Shown: positions 16,908 to 26,376, counted from the first letter of the stretch. The stretch: 64,000 nt of DNA from an uncultured Flavobacteriales bacterium (GCA_938085105.1 CALKGK010000036.1:1-64000); one strand, 5' to 3'. Notes: a model not told the origin generated them from the letters alone. Numbers and translations are program-made.

Positions 16908-16936
16908 AAAAGGAACCCATTTGGCGGATTCCTTTT
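16908..16936 (-). terminator. intrinsic terminator after the 3-hydroxyacyl-CoA dehydrogenase gene
   Basis: AAAAGGAA pairs with TTCCTTTT, with an inner CC/GG step; on the minus strand a T run follows. Separates the dehydrogenase (16987-17877) from dinB, both on the minus strand. Confidence 0.7.
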
Positions 16937-16986
16937 CATTCATTCAAAACACCTTTAACGATCTAAAGACGTATGTATTAATGCTC

Positions 16987-17877
16987 TTATTTTCTGAAAG
17001 TAGGCGCAACATTCAACTCCTTACTTCCTCTAACGTGCGTGTAAAAGCCTTCTCCGGATTTCGCTCCAAGTTTTCCTGCAGTGACCATGTTCACCAATAG
17101 CGGACAAGGTGCATATTTTGGATTTCCGAATCCTTCATACAATACATTCATGATGCTCAAGCAAACGTCCAAGCCAATAAAATCCGCCAAGTGCAATGGT
17201 CCCATAGGATGCGCCATTCCCAGTTTCATTACCGTGTCGATTTCCTCAACACCCGCAACTCCCTCGTGCAAAGTGATGATGGCTTCGTTGATCATTGGCA
17301 TCAAAATACGGTTGGCTACAAATCCCGGGAAATCATTCACCTCCACCGGCGATTTTCCAAGTTGTTTTGAGAGTTGCATAATTTGTGAACACACCTCATC
17401 ACTGGTAGCATAACCGCGGATTACTTCAACCAGTTTCATGATGGGAACTGGGTTCATGAAGTGCATCCCAATCACCTTTTCTGGTCGGGAAGTTTGTGCG
17501 GCAATTTTCGTAATTGAGATCGAAGAAGTATTGCTCGCAAGAATGCATTTTTCGGGAGCATGAGCATCCATATCCTTGAAGATTCTCAGCTTCAAATCAA
17601 CATTTTCGGTAGCCGCTTCAACGCATAAATCAGCATCTGCTATGGCCTTCGATAATTCGGTCTGGGTTTCAATGTTACCGAGTGTAGCAGCTTTATCGGC
17701 TTCTGAAATACGCTCTTTGGCCACCATTCTATCCAAGTTCTTACCGATCGTCGCCAAAGCGCGATCCAGAGAGTCTTGGGAAATATCAACCAAGCTTACT
17801 TTAAATCCTTTTTGTGCGAAAACATGGGCAATTCCATTCCCCATTGTTCCTGCTCCAATTACTGTGATGTTCTTCAT
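16987..17877 (-). CDS. 3-hydroxybutyryl-CoA dehydrogenase
   Basis: A 296-residue NAD-dependent dehydrogenase that oxidises (S)-3-hydroxyacyl-CoA to 3-oxoacyl-CoA, or the reverse. The nucleotide motif VIGAGTMGNGIAHVFA is at residues 5-20; ASNTSSISIT and GMHFMNPVPIMKLVEVI (active-site His in H-F-x-N-P) follow, then the dimerising C-terminal domain with GAKSGEGFY. Length is the short monofunctional type (Hbd/PaaH). It is a single-gene unit with a promoter element 18 nt upstream and a terminator downstream. Substrate chain length cannot be read from sequence. Confidence 0.93.
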   Translation of the reverse strand: MKNITVIGAGTMGNGIAHVFAQKGFKVSLVDISQDSLDRALATIGKNLDRMVAKERISEADKAATLGNIETQTELSKAIADADLCVEAATENVDLKLRIFKDMDAHAPEKCILASNTSSISITKIAAQTSRPEKVIGMHFMNPVPIMKLVEVIRGYATSDEVCSQIMQLSKQLGKSPVEVNDFPGFVANRILMPMINEAIITLHEGVAGVEEIDTVMKLGMAHPMGPLHLADFIGLDVCLSIMNVLYEGFGNPKYAPCPLLVNMVTAGKLGAKSGEGFYTHVRGSKELNVAPTFRK

Positions 17878-17895
17878 GCTTCAAAATTTTCGAGA

Positions 17896-17903
17896 CAAAT
17901 GTA
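17896..17903 (-). promoter_or_regulatory. -7 element TACATTTG of the 3-hydroxybutyryl-CoA dehydrogenase gene
   Basis: Minus-strand TAnnTTTG match 18 nt before ATG 17877. Confidence 0.55.
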
Positions 17904-17931
17904 CCTCCTCAAAATCGGGAGGACAAATTCT

Positions 17932-19224
17932 TTATTCAACAATGAATGCTTTTCTCATTTTGACTTCTGTAAGTTCAAGAACATAATAACCCGCGTGAAG
18001 GTTCAAAGGCACTTCTGCTTGTGATGAATCAAAGTTCCCTTGAGCTACCGCTCGTCCGCTCAAATCCCGAATCATATAGGTTTGCGACTTCAAGTTGATG
18101 TTTGATGAAATCCGAAGAAAAGAACGCGCTGGATTTGGGAATAGGTTCAATTCATTCTGAATGGACACTGTTTCGTTGACATTCACAAATTGACCATCGA
18201 TCAATTCTGGTCGGAGATTCTCCAAATTGAAACGCATCACAGCCACTTGTTCTGCCGTGAACATGTTGATGCAATCATCTTGATTGTAGTCCATGTAATT
18301 CTCAATCATGTTTGGCAGTTCATCATCCGTGCATTCGTCCAAAGAGAAATCGCAATTGTAATTCGCTCCGTTGGCTGCATCTGGAGTATCTGCAATTCCA
18401 TCATCGGTAGTGCATCCATTAAAAAAGGCATCGCCCCAAATGTGTCTCAGCCCTAAAAAATGACCTACTTCATGTGTAAGGGTTCTTCCACCATTGTTAA
18501 AGGCTACACCATCATCGTCGGCTTGAGGGTTATTGCTTCCTACGGCAGTATAATGAACCACAACCCCATCAACATCTTCATCAATAAAATCAAAAAAGCC
18601 CTCCCAATTTGCAGCGCCATTGGGTGGATAGGCGAAGCCAAGAATTTGACCAAACCCCGTATCCTCGATATTGCAAACCCAAATGTTCAGGTATTCATTT
18701 CCCCAAGAATCTGCTCCGCCGCTTTCAGTGAACTTCACTTCATCGAGGGTAATGTCCGTTGAAAACAAATCCAGATCAAAGCCCGTTTCTTCAGTTTCTA
18801 CGCGGACAATTCCATTGGTGGGATTGCCTTGGGGGTCGGTAGAAGCCAAAACAAACTCAATTTCAGCGTCGGCAGCAACATTCGCAAAAATGGCCCGGGT
18901 TTCACTCGCATTGGAATTCAGTCGGCGGTAATCTTGAGTTAAAATCTCAATCTGATTTTCGAAAACCTCATCGGGCAAATTCTGCTCAGGTGTATTGTAA
19001 ACGACATGAAACACCACCGGGATTTGGTAAACTGTGTTGCTTTTGTTTTGAGCTGCTCGTGCTCCTTTCACACTATGTGCAAGTTGGGCCTGCATCGCTC
19101 CCATGAACTGAGGCGACTTTTCAGCCATTCTTTGAAGAACAATATCATGAGCGCAGGTTTCGTGTTGTGCCCAATTCAATAAGGCAAGCGACATTAAACA
19201 AAGTGTTGAGAGCAGTCGTTTCAT
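17932..19224 (-). CDS. secreted M43 (pappalysin-type) metalloprotease with T9SS sorting domain
   Basis: A 430-residue exported protease. Signal peptide residues about 1-19 (ending NWAQ). The zinc motif HEVGHFLGLRH (around residue 250) is the HExxHxxGxxH metzincin signature, and 'ENYMDYNQDDC' gives the downstream Met-turn, both typical of M43B. The last about 75 residues form a type A T9SS C-terminal domain: NLFPNPARSFLRIS, then YYVLELTEVKMRKAFIVE. So it crosses the outer membrane by the type IX system and is probably surface-attached or released. No T9SS machinery genes are in the window. Substrates are unknown. Confidence 0.93.
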   Translation of the reverse strand: MKRLLSTLCLMSLALLNWAQHETCAHDIVLQRMAEKSPQFMGAMQAQLAHSVKGARAAQNKSNTVYQIPVVFHVVYNTPEQNLPDEVFENQIEILTQDYRRLNSNASETRAIFANVAADAEIEFVLASTDPQGNPTNGIVRVETEETGFDLDLFSTDITLDEVKFTESGGADSWGNEYLNIWVCNIEDTGFGQILGFAYPPNGAANWEGFFDFIDEDVDGVVVHYTAVGSNNPQADDDGVAFNNGGRTLTHEVGHFLGLRHIWGDAFFNGCTTDDGIADTPDAANGANYNCDFSLDECTDDELPNMIENYMDYNQDDCINMFTAEQVAVMRFNLENLRPELIDGQFVNVNETVSIQNELNLFPNPARSFLRISSNINLKSQTYMIRDLSGRAVAQGNFDSSQAEVPLNLHAGYYVLELTEVKMRKAFIVE

Positions 19225-19308
19225 GTTTATAATTTTCCGTTTAAATTAAAAAAAAGTCCCGAGGACGCTGACCTTTGTGCGGAAGAAATAATTTGTGAAC
19301 TTGCACTC

Positions 19309-20145
19309 ATGAGCAAAGCACCACATGAAAATAATCCAACGGCATACAATTGGAGGGATCACTGGCATGAAATCATTTTCGAAGCTGAGACTAAAGCAGG
19401 GAAACGTTTTGATGTTGCTCTTTTGTGGTTGATTGTCTTAAGCGTTGCCGTGGTGATGCTGGAAAGTGTTGGCTACATTCATGACGAACATGGAGATCTT
19501 CTTTTCACCTTAGAAATCGTGTTCACGATCATTTTCACCCTTGAATATGTAATGCGCCTGTCGGTCGTTCAAAAACCTTGGAAATACGCCTTCAGCTTTT
19601 TTGGCTTGGTGGACCTCTTGAGCATCATTCCGACATACTTGGCTATCTTCAGCATTGGGAGCAGCAGTCTTCTCGTGATCCGTATTCTTCGCTTGATGCG
19701 AATTTTTAGGGTTTTGAAACTGATTGGATTTGTGAAGGAAGGACAAATGCTGAGAAAAGCCTTGAATGCTAGTCGACACAAAATCTCCGTGTTTCTGCTG
19801 GCCGTTTCGAGTTCAGTTGTTGTTTTAGGCACTATTATGTATTTGGTTGAAGGTCCGGAAAACGGATTTACCAGCATCCCAAGGTCCATTTATTGGGCGG
19901 TAATTACGCTGACTACGGTGGGCTATGGCGACATCTATCCGCACACCGCTACAGGACAAGCCTTGGCATCCATTGTTATGATTTTGGGATACGCCATTAT
20001 CGCCGTTCCAACAGGCATTGTAAGTTCAGAAATGGTGAAAGCCGATACACAAAACAACATGAACACCCGTTCTTGTGCTTCATGTGGAAAAGAAGGACAC
20101 TTCCCAGATGCCAACTTTTGCAGACAGTGCGGAGCTAATTTATGA
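19309..20145 (+). CDS. voltage-gated-type potassium channel with C-terminal zinc ribbon
   Basis: A 278-residue six-TM ion channel. S1-S4 lie between about residues 35 and 145, with the Arg-rich S4 VIRILRLMRIFRVLKLIG; the selectivity filter T203-V-G-Y-G-D208 is intact and followed by S6. The C-terminus adds a compact zinc ribbon with C256, C259, C271 and C274 (CASCG and CRQCG), right after S6 on the cytosolic side, where most relatives have nothing or a coiled coil. Redox or zinc gating is inference. Single-gene unit, divergent from the M43 protease. Confidence 0.9.
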   Translation: MSKAPHENNPTAYNWRDHWHEIIFEAETKAGKRFDVALLWLIVLSVAVVMLESVGYIHDEHGDLLFTLEIVFTIIFTLEYVMRLSVVQKPWKYAFSFFGLVDLLSIIPTYLAIFSIGSSSLLVIRILRLMRIFRVLKLIGFVKEGQMLRKALNASRHKISVFLLAVSSSVVVLGTIMYLVEGPENGFTSIPRSIYWAVITLTTVGYGDIYPHTATGQALASIVMILGYAIIAVPTGIVSSEMVKADTQNNMNTRSCASCGKEGHFPDANFCRQCGANL

Positions 20146-20189
20146 TTTCTTGTGCCGGTGGTTGGAGGAAAAACAACGCGCTTTTTCCC

Positions 20190-20197
20190 TATCTTTC
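20190..20197 (+). promoter_or_regulatory. candidate -7 element TATCTTTC for the acyl-CoA synthetase operon
   Basis: One mismatch to TAnnTTTG (final C); 29 nt before ATG 20227. It lies downstream of the earlier GTG at 20152 and so argues against that start. Confidence 0.4.
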
Positions 20198-20226
20198 AGC
20201 ACAAATATGACTTTAAAACCTGTTGT

Positions 20227-21999
20227 ATGAAGCAACCTACTCGCCTTTTTGACTTTCCATATTACCAGCTTGAGAATCGTCCATTGGACCATATGCTCAA
20301 CACCAAAATCAATGGTAAATGGCAATCTTACAGCACACAAGGATTTATTGAAGACCTCAATAAAATTAGCCGCGGTCTCCTCGAACTTGGAGTAAAACCG
20401 GGTGAAAAGGTAGCACTCATCTCTCACAACAACCGAATGGAATGGAACGTGATGGATCACGGAATCCTTCAAATTGGAGCGATTGATGTTCCCATTTACC
20501 CAACCATGACTCCAGCGGACTATGAATACATTCTCAACCACAGTGAGTCGAAATACTGCTTTGTTTCCAATGAAGAAATTTTTCAGAAAGTAAGCAGCAT
20601 TCAGGATAATGTACCCAGTTTACAAGGAACCTTCACTTTTGAGGAGGTGAAAGGCGCAAAGAACTGGAAGGAAGTACTTGCTCTTGGAGAAAATCAAGAG
20701 CACGCAGAAGAAGTAGAGCGATTGAAAAATCAGGTAAATACAAATGATTTGGCAACCTTAATCTACACTTCAGGAACCACCGGTTTGCCAAAAGGTGTGA
20801 TGCTCACCCACGAAAACATTGCCTCAAACGCCCTTGCCTCTTGCGAGCGACTCCCATCCATCACCGATGCGGAATACCGTTGTTTGAGCTTCTTGCCGGT
20901 TTGCCATATTTATGAGCGAATGCTGCACTACTTGTACATGTACAACAGCGCCAACATCTATTTCGCAGAAAGTTTGGAGACCATCAAAGAAGACATCTTC
21001 TACGTTAAACCACACGTGTTTTCAGCCGTACCTCGCCTATTGGAGAAATTCCACGACGGTATCGTAGCCAAAGGGAAAAGTGCTGGTGGACTAAAAGCCA
21101 TGATTTTTAATTGGGCTGTGGACACCGCATTGGAATGGGAGCCGGAAGGGAAAAGTGGCTGGTACCTTTGGAAATTGAAAGTGGCTCGAAAACTGGTTTT
21201 CAGCAAGGTGAGAGAAGCTCTTGGTCTGACAGAAATTATGGCTGTAGCTTCTGGAAGTGCGGCACTTCAACCAAGACTTGCCCGTTTTTTCAACGCTGCA
21301 GAAATCCCCGTTTTTGAAGGCTACGGTCTTACTGAAACATCTCCAGTGATCTCGGTGAACACACTCAACCGTCCGGGAATGCTCAAAGTAGGAAGTGTTG
21401 GAAAACTATTAAAAGATGTTGAAGTGAAGATTGCAGAAGATGGTGAAATCCTTTGCAAGGGACCGAACGTCATGATGGGGTATTATAAAGACCCAGAAAG
21501 AACGGCTGAAGTACTCAATAATGGCTGGTTTTCAACAGGAGACATCGGGATTATCGAGAATGGTTTCTTGCGCATTACCGACCGAAAAAAGGAAATGTTT
21601 AAAACTTCCGGAGGGAAATACGTCGCACCACAACTGATCGAAAATGCCATGAAGAGTTCACTTTTCATTGAGCAAATCATGGTGATTGGAGAAGCTCAAA
21701 AACACCCTTCTGCCTTGATTGTTCCTTCATTTGAATCTGTGAAAACATGGTGTAAACGACACAGCATTGAATACACCAACCCTGAAGACATCATCACCAA
21801 TCCTCAAGTAACGCAAAGGATTCAGAAAGACATTGATAAAATCAACGCTCAATTTGGTCAGTGGGAGCAAATAAAAAAAGTGCAATACCTGCCTGAGCTT
21901 TTCACCGTAGAAGGCGGACTACTCACACCAACATTGAAGTTGAAGCGGAAACCCATTATGGCGAAGTATGCCGATCTCATTACCCGCATATACGAATAG
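20227..21999 (+). CDS. long-chain acyl-CoA synthetase (AMP-forming)
   Basis: A 590-residue ligase that activates fatty acids with ATP and CoA through an acyl-AMP. The phosphate loop YTSGTTGLPKGVM (A3 motif), YGLTETSP (A5) and WFSTGDIG (A7) are all present, and KEMFKTSGGKYVAPQ supplies the C-terminal catalytic region. ATG 20227 gives the family-typical N-terminus; an open GTG at 20152 adds 25 residues and lies before the likely promoter. It heads a + strand unit with the PAP2 phosphatase (1 nt gap) and crcB (4-base overlap). A role in fatty-acid uptake or membrane-lipid recycling fits the PAP2 neighbour. Confidence 0.93.
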   Translation: MKQPTRLFDFPYYQLENRPLDHMLNTKINGKWQSYSTQGFIEDLNKISRGLLELGVKPGEKVALISHNNRMEWNVMDHGILQIGAIDVPIYPTMTPADYEYILNHSESKYCFVSNEEIFQKVSSIQDNVPSLQGTFTFEEVKGAKNWKEVLALGENQEHAEEVERLKNQVNTNDLATLIYTSGTTGLPKGVMLTHENIASNALASCERLPSITDAEYRCLSFLPVCHIYERMLHYLYMYNSANIYFAESLETIKEDIFYVKPHVFSAVPRLLEKFHDGIVAKGKSAGGLKAMIFNWAVDTALEWEPEGKSGWYLWKLKVARKLVFSKVREALGLTEIMAVASGSAALQPRLARFFNAAEIPVFEGYGLTETSPVISVNTLNRPGMLKVGSVGKLLKDVEVKIAEDGEILCKGPNVMMGYYKDPERTAEVLNNGWFSTGDIGIIENGFLRITDRKKEMFKTSGGKYVAPQLIENAMKSSLFIEQIMVIGEAQKHPSALIVPSFESVKTWCKRHSIEYTNPEDIITNPQVTQRIQKDIDKINAQFGQWEQIKKVQYLPELFTVEGGLLTPTLKLKRKPIMAKYADLITRIYE

Positions 22000-22000
22000 G

Positions 22001-22591
22001 ATGATTTTTGACACCATAGAGCAGCTCGATCAGGAGCTGTTTCTTTTTTTGAACCAATTGAACATGGAAGTACTCGACTTTCCCATGTTCTTGATTTCTT
22101 GGCCTTTATTTTGGCTCCCCGTCTACGTTTTTTTCTTCTACGTGCTTTCAAAACGTTTTCCTAAGCTGAAGTCGATCTTATTGGCACTACTTTGCTTGGG
22201 GGTCTGCATTGCTGGGGCCGATAGCATCTCTACTCGTGGATTTAAGAAAACAGTAAAGCGGTATCGACCCACCCACCATTTGGAAATTGGTCCGCAAACC
22301 CACACTGTACTGAACTTCGATGGAAACGAATACCGCGGCGGGAAATATGGTTTTATTTCAGGGCATGCGGCCAACTTTTTCGGCATCGCTACTTTTTTCT
22401 TTCTGCTCTTTGGAAAACGAAGAAAGTACCTTTGGTTTTTCGCTTGGGCAGGCTTGATTGCATACAGTCGGATCTATCTCGGAGTGCACTATCCATTGGA
22501 CATCGTCGGAGGAATCATGGCCGGCTTGTTCATGGGCTTCGTCTCCTTCCGATTGTTTCAATTCCTTCACGCTAAAATTCAAACTCCATGA
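22001..22591 (+). CDS. PAP2-superfamily membrane phosphatase
   Basis: A 196-residue membrane protein with about five or six TM segments. The three acid-phosphatase motifs are present: KKTVKRYRP (KxxxxxxRP), SGHAANFFG (SGH), and SRIYLGVHYPLDIVGG (SRxxxxxHxxxD). Candidates for substrate are phosphatidic acid, phosphatidylglycerol phosphate or undecaprenyl pyrophosphate. ATG 22001 follows the synthetase stop by one base, and an upstream in-frame codon at 21968 would overlap that gene. It overlaps crcB by ATGA. Confidence 0.9.
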   Translation: MIFDTIEQLDQELFLFLNQLNMEVLDFPMFLISWPLFWLPVYVFFFYVLSKRFPKLKSILLALLCLGVCIAGADSISTRGFKKTVKRYRPTHHLEIGPQTHTVLNFDGNEYRGGKYGFISGHAANFFGIATFFFLLFGKRRKYLWFFAWAGLIAYSRIYLGVHYPLDIVGGIMAGLFMGFVSFRLFQFLHAKIQTP

Positions 22592-22956
22592 ATTATCTCA
22601 TGGTATTCATCGGTGGTGGCTTGGGTAGCATGCTTCGCTTCGCCATCAGTTCCCTTTTCAATAAAAGTGGACTATCACTTCCCGTCGGAACGCTCAGCAG
22701 CAATGTGCTTGCGAGTTTCATTCTTGTACTTGCTACTGCTTACCTCATCCCAAAACTAGGTGCAGAACATTGGAGCTTTTTCTTCATTGCAATTGGCTTT
22801 TGTGGCGGGTTCAGCACCTTTTCCACCTTCAGCTTAGAAAGTTTTCGACTGGCTGAAGCGGGGATGTGGGGCTATTTTGCGGCAAACATCCTCTTCAACC
22901 TCCTTTTGTGTCTTGGGGTGATCTTTTTCATCATCAAACTGAAAAGTCAAGTTTAA
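22588..22956 (+). CDS. crcB: fluoride exporter CrcB/FluC
   Basis: A 122-residue, four-TM dual-topology fluoride channel that expels F-. Typical features are GGGLGSMLRFAISS at the N-terminus, GTLSSNVLASFIL (central Asn), and GFCGGFSTFSTFSLE, which forms the pore Phe and central Na+ site. The start overlaps the PAP2 stop (ATGA), so translation is probably coupled. No fluoride riboswitch is visible upstream of the operon; the gene is simply the last of a three-gene unit. Confidence 0.93.
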   Translation: MNYLMVFIGGGLGSMLRFAISSLFNKSGLSLPVGTLSSNVLASFILVLATAYLIPKLGAEHWSFFFIAIGFCGGFSTFSTFSLESFRLAEAGMWGYFAANILFNLLLCLGVIFFIIKLKSQV

Positions 22957-23005
22957 GATCTAGCGAAATGATGGCTCCTGCCTTTCGCAATCGGTTTTCA
23001 GAACG

Positions 23006-23013
23006 TAACTTTG
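23006..23013 (+). promoter_or_regulatory. -7 element TAACTTTG of the phosphatase/M61 unit
   Basis: TAnnTTTG match 16 nt before ATG 23030. Confidence 0.6.
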
Positions 23014-23029
23014 AAGCAAATCTGCGTTC

Positions 23030-24715
23030 ATGAAAAAATACCTTCTTCTCCTCCTTCTGCCCACTTTGTGCATGTGCCAGCAGCCCAAAACAAATGTGGC
23101 CACTCCTCCATCTCCACCAAAACCTCCTCAAGCGCAAGTTGCTCACCCGTCAGTGACAAAGGAAAAAGCCAAGCTTGTTGTTGGAATTACGGTTGACCAA
23201 ATGCGTTTCGATTACATCACCCGTTATTGGGACGATTATGGAAATGATGGATTCAAACGCTTGATTGATGAAGGATACTTTTTCAAGAACCATCACTTCT
23301 CTTACACGCCCACTTTTACCGGACCCGGCCACGCAAGTATTTACACCGGAACCACTCCTGCCTATCACGGAATCATTGCCAATAATTGGTACTTGCGCTC
23401 TTTGAAGAGAGAGATTTATTGTACCGAAGACAGCACGGTGGCGGGTGTTGGAACCGCCGGACCCGCAGGAATGATGTCGCCCAGAAACATGATTTCCAAC
23501 ACCATGACCGACCAGTTGCGCCTGTCCACCAACATGCGCTCGAAGGTAATTGGCGTTAGCTTGAAAGATCGCGGTGCCATTTTGCCTGCCGGACACGCGG
23601 CCAATGCTGCGTATTGGTTTGTTGGCGGAAATTGGGTGAGCAGTAACTACTACATGAACACACTCCCTTCTTGGGTGCAGAATTATAATGCTGGAGATGC
23701 TGCTGAGCGCAGACTAGCACAAACCTGGAACCTTCTTCGTCCGGAAGCAGATTATGACGAAAGTGCCCCAGACAACAACCCATTTGAGAGTCCGTTTCGT
23801 GGAACCTTGAAGCCAACATTCCCCTACAATCTTCAAGAATTGGCCGCTGATAATGGAGGGATTGACATCTTGAAAGCCACCCCATTTGGAAATGAATTGG
23901 TGGCAGAATTCGCGAAGAAAGCCATCCAAAATGAAAACCTGGGAAAAGGAAACTTCACCGATTTTATCACCGTGAGTTTTTCTTCAACTGATTATGTTGG
24001 TCATCAATTCGGACCACAGAGTATGGAAGCTCAGGACACCTACTTGCGCTTGGATGAAGAAATTGCTGAATTGCTTCGTTTTCTCGACAGTGAAATAGGT
24101 AAAGGAGAATACATTGTTTTCCTCACCGCCGATCACGGAGCTTCACCTGTGCCCAATTATGCTCTTCAACAAAAAGTACCTGGTGGTTACTGGAATCCTG
24201 CTCCCATGGAAGCACTTATCGAACAACGTTTTGATGAAGACTATGGAACGGGTGATTATGTAGAGCACTACTGCAACGAGCAGATTTATCTCAATAAGAA
24301 TACGCTTAAGAACAAAGGAATCTCTTTGGGAGAAGCGAGTGAATTTGCGGCAAACATTGCGATTGAATTTGACGGTGTGCAACGAGTCTTCACCCATGCG
24401 GACATGAGCAGTATGGAATATTCCCGTGGAATTGCGAGCACTTTGCAACTGGGGTTTAGTCAGAAATTCAGTGGTGAAGTCATCTTGGTGCTCGAACCCA
24501 ATTGGATGATCTATGGTCCAACCGGTACGACACATGGTTCGGGTTACAATTACGACACCCACGTTCCATTCCTCATCTATGGCGCGGGAATTCCACAAGG
24601 AGAAACCGTTTTGCGCAGTGAAATTCGCGACATCGCCCCTACCATTTGCCAACTATTGGGCATTGAATATCCAAACGCCTGTTCTGGAAAACCTTTACCA
24701 CAAGTCCTCGATTAA
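23030..24715 (+). CDS. PafA-type alkaline phosphatase superfamily enzyme
   Basis: A 561-residue exported phosphatase. The N-terminal signal (MKKYLLLLLLPTLCMC) has a Cys at its end, so a lipoprotein is possible. The nucleophile segment FTGPGHASIYTGTTPAYHGIIANNW matches PafA (Thr nucleophile in the TGPGHA context), and metal ligands are in TVDQMRFDY and LTADHGASPVPNY, with a terminal THGSGYNYDTHVPF histidine region. PafA enzymes release phosphate from monoesters in the periplasm of marine Bacteroidota. The M61 peptidase follows after 5 nt and is probably cotranscribed. No Pho box was identified. Confidence 0.9.
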   Translation: MKKYLLLLLLPTLCMCQQPKTNVATPPSPPKPPQAQVAHPSVTKEKAKLVVGITVDQMRFDYITRYWDDYGNDGFKRLIDEGYFFKNHHFSYTPTFTGPGHASIYTGTTPAYHGIIANNWYLRSLKREIYCTEDSTVAGVGTAGPAGMMSPRNMISNTMTDQLRLSTNMRSKVIGVSLKDRGAILPAGHAANAAYWFVGGNWVSSNYYMNTLPSWVQNYNAGDAAERRLAQTWNLLRPEADYDESAPDNNPFESPFRGTLKPTFPYNLQELAADNGGIDILKATPFGNELVAEFAKKAIQNENLGKGNFTDFITVSFSSTDYVGHQFGPQSMEAQDTYLRLDEEIAELLRFLDSEIGKGEYIVFLTADHGASPVPNYALQQKVPGGYWNPAPMEALIEQRFDEDYGTGDYVEHYCNEQIYLNKNTLKNKGISLGEASEFAANIAIEFDGVQRVFTHADMSSMEYSRGIASTLQLGFSQKFSGEVILVLEPNWMIYGPTGTTHGSGYNYDTHVPFLIYGAGIPQGETVLRSEIRDIAPTICQLLGIEYPNACSGKPLPQVLD

Positions 24716-24720
24716 TTTTT

Positions 24721-26376
24721 ATGCTGTACTACACCCTTTCCTCCGACGCTCCTCACAAAAGCCTTCTTCGCATTCAGGTTTCCATTCCTGTTGAAGGCCG
24801 AAAAAAAGTGAATTTACAATTTCCGAGATGGCGACCGGGTCGTTATGAACTGGGCGATTTCGCAAAGAACTTGATGTACTTTAAAGTCCTCAATGCTCCT
24901 TTTGAAAACGATGGAAACCATGCTTGGGTGGTAAATAGCGAAGGTTTGAGTGAACTGCAAGTGGAATACGTTTATTCAGCCACCGAATTGAATGCAGGAA
25001 GTACCTTTTTAAGTGAAGAGCAGCTCTATGTAAACCCAGTAAATTGTTTTGTTTACGATAAAGACCGTCAGGATTCCCCCAGTAAAATCACGCTTAATAT
25101 CCCTGAAGATTACACGCTAGCAGGCGGACTTCCACAAACGGAAAAACACAGCATGTTGGCAAAGGATGTTCAGGAATTGATGGATTGTCCGTTCATGGCA
25201 GCTCCAAATATTGAGCAATGGACCTATACCTGTCAAAACATCCCATTTCACATCTGTCTTTTGGGCGAACACCACTTGGACAAAGAGAAGGTAATGAATG
25301 CCTTTCGGGCATTTACTGAAGCTCAACTCAAGGCTTTTGGAGGACTCCCAGTGAAGGAGTATTGGTTTTTGTTTCAACTCCCAGCTTTCCCCGTTCGACA
25401 TGGAGTTGAGCACGAGAACAGCACCGTTATTGCTCTGGGGCCAGGAAAAGAGGTGCACGAGGGCAAACTGTATGATGATTTCTTGGGCATTTCGAGTCAT
25501 GAGCTCTACCACACTTGGAACATCAAGAGCATTCGCCCGAAAGAAATGATGCCTTACGATTTCAGCAAAGAGAACCACAGCAAATTGGGCTATGTGGCCG
25601 AAGGGGTTACCACTTATTTTGGTGACGAAATGCTTTACAGAAGCGGTGTCATCTCTCCAGAAGAATACCTCCGGTGTATGGAAAACCAATTGGAACGCCA
25701 CTTCTGGAATTTGGGTTGGATGAACAAGTCGGTTGCGGATAGCAGCTACGAAACATGGTTGGATGGATACGTGCGCGGAGTTCCGGGAAGAAAAGTCTCC
25801 ATCTACACCGAGGGATGCTTGATAACTTTCATGTGTGACCAAAAAATAAAGCAAGCAACCCAAGGGAAAAGCTCGATGGACGAGGTGATGAAATTGATGT
25901 GGGAGCGCTTCGGTAAATTGGGCAAAGGCTATTCTGAGGACAACTACTGGAAGTGCGTTGAAGAAGTAAGTGGCAGCGATTTTTCTAAAATCAAGACTGC
26001 TCTTGTGCACGGAACGGAAGATTACACGCCTTTTCTAGCCGAAGCCTTCAAACATGCCGGGATGGAGTGGACAGAAGGGTATTTGGGTTATTTTGAAACG
26101 AAGCTGGGCGTGCGACTTTTACCGAAGGGCGGACGTTTTCTCGTTTGGGATGTTTACCCGGGCTCTCCAGCTGATCAGGCCAAACTTTGGTATGGTGATG
26201 AAATTGTCTCCATCAACCACGAAGCGCTTGGTGAGCATTGGAATGATGGAAGAGAAGAAGGACAACTTGAACCAGTTTCATTGACAGTTCTACGCCATGG
26301 TAAAGAGCGTGAAGTTCAACTTCAGCCAGAGAAAAACACCTATTTCACGAAGCATAAATTGGCTTTTCAACAATGA
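24721..26376 (+). CDS. M61 family peptidase with PDZ domain (glycyl-aminopeptidase type)
   Basis: A 551-residue zinc peptidase. The N-terminal beta domain starts LYYTLSSDAP and includes FPRWRPGRYELGDFAKN, the M61 signature; the active site H260-E-L-Y-H264 (HELYHTWNIKSIRP) is intact, with a downstream Glu in GYVAEGVTTYFGDE. A C-terminal PDZ domain (about residues 455-540) carries 'VYPGSPADQAKLWYGDEIVSIN'. No signal peptide is seen, so it is likely cytosolic. Members cleave N-terminal Gly/Ala. It follows the phosphatase by 5 nt. Confidence 0.92.
   Translation: MLYYTLSSDAPHKSLLRIQVSIPVEGRKKVNLQFPRWRPGRYELGDFAKNLMYFKVLNAPFENDGNHAWVVNSEGLSELQVEYVYSATELNAGSTFLSEEQLYVNPVNCFVYDKDRQDSPSKITLNIPEDYTLAGGLPQTEKHSMLAKDVQELMDCPFMAAPNIEQWTYTCQNIPFHICLLGEHHLDKEKVMNAFRAFTEAQLKAFGGLPVKEYWFLFQLPAFPVRHGVEHENSTVIALGPGKEVHEGKLYDDFLGISSHELYHTWNIKSIRPKEMMPYDFSKENHSKLGYVAEGVTTYFGDEMLYRSGVISPEEYLRCMENQLERHFWNLGWMNKSVADSSYETWLDGYVRGVPGRKVSIYTEGCLITFMCDQKIKQATQGKSSMDEVMKLMWERFGKLGKGYSEDNYWKCVEEVSGSDFSKIKTALVHGTEDYTPFLAEAFKHAGMEWTEGYLGYFETKLGVRLLPKGGRFLVWDVYPGSPADQAKLWYGDEIVSINHEALGEHWNDGREEGQLEPVSLTVLRHGKEREVQLQPEKNTYFTKHKLAFQQ

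Noticed and set aside
18190-18931. Plus-strand frames inside the M43 protease gene
   Set aside because: They lack signal peptides or domains and lie opposite a well supported gene with metzincin and T9SS motifs.
20152-20226. GTG 20152 as start of the acyl-CoA synthetase
   Set aside because: The added 25 residues have no family resemblance and the candidate promoter at 20190 lies inside them.
22500-22588. Fluoride riboswitch before crcB
   Set aside because: crcB starts inside the stop codon of the PAP2 gene; no leader of riboswitch length exists there or at the head of the operon.
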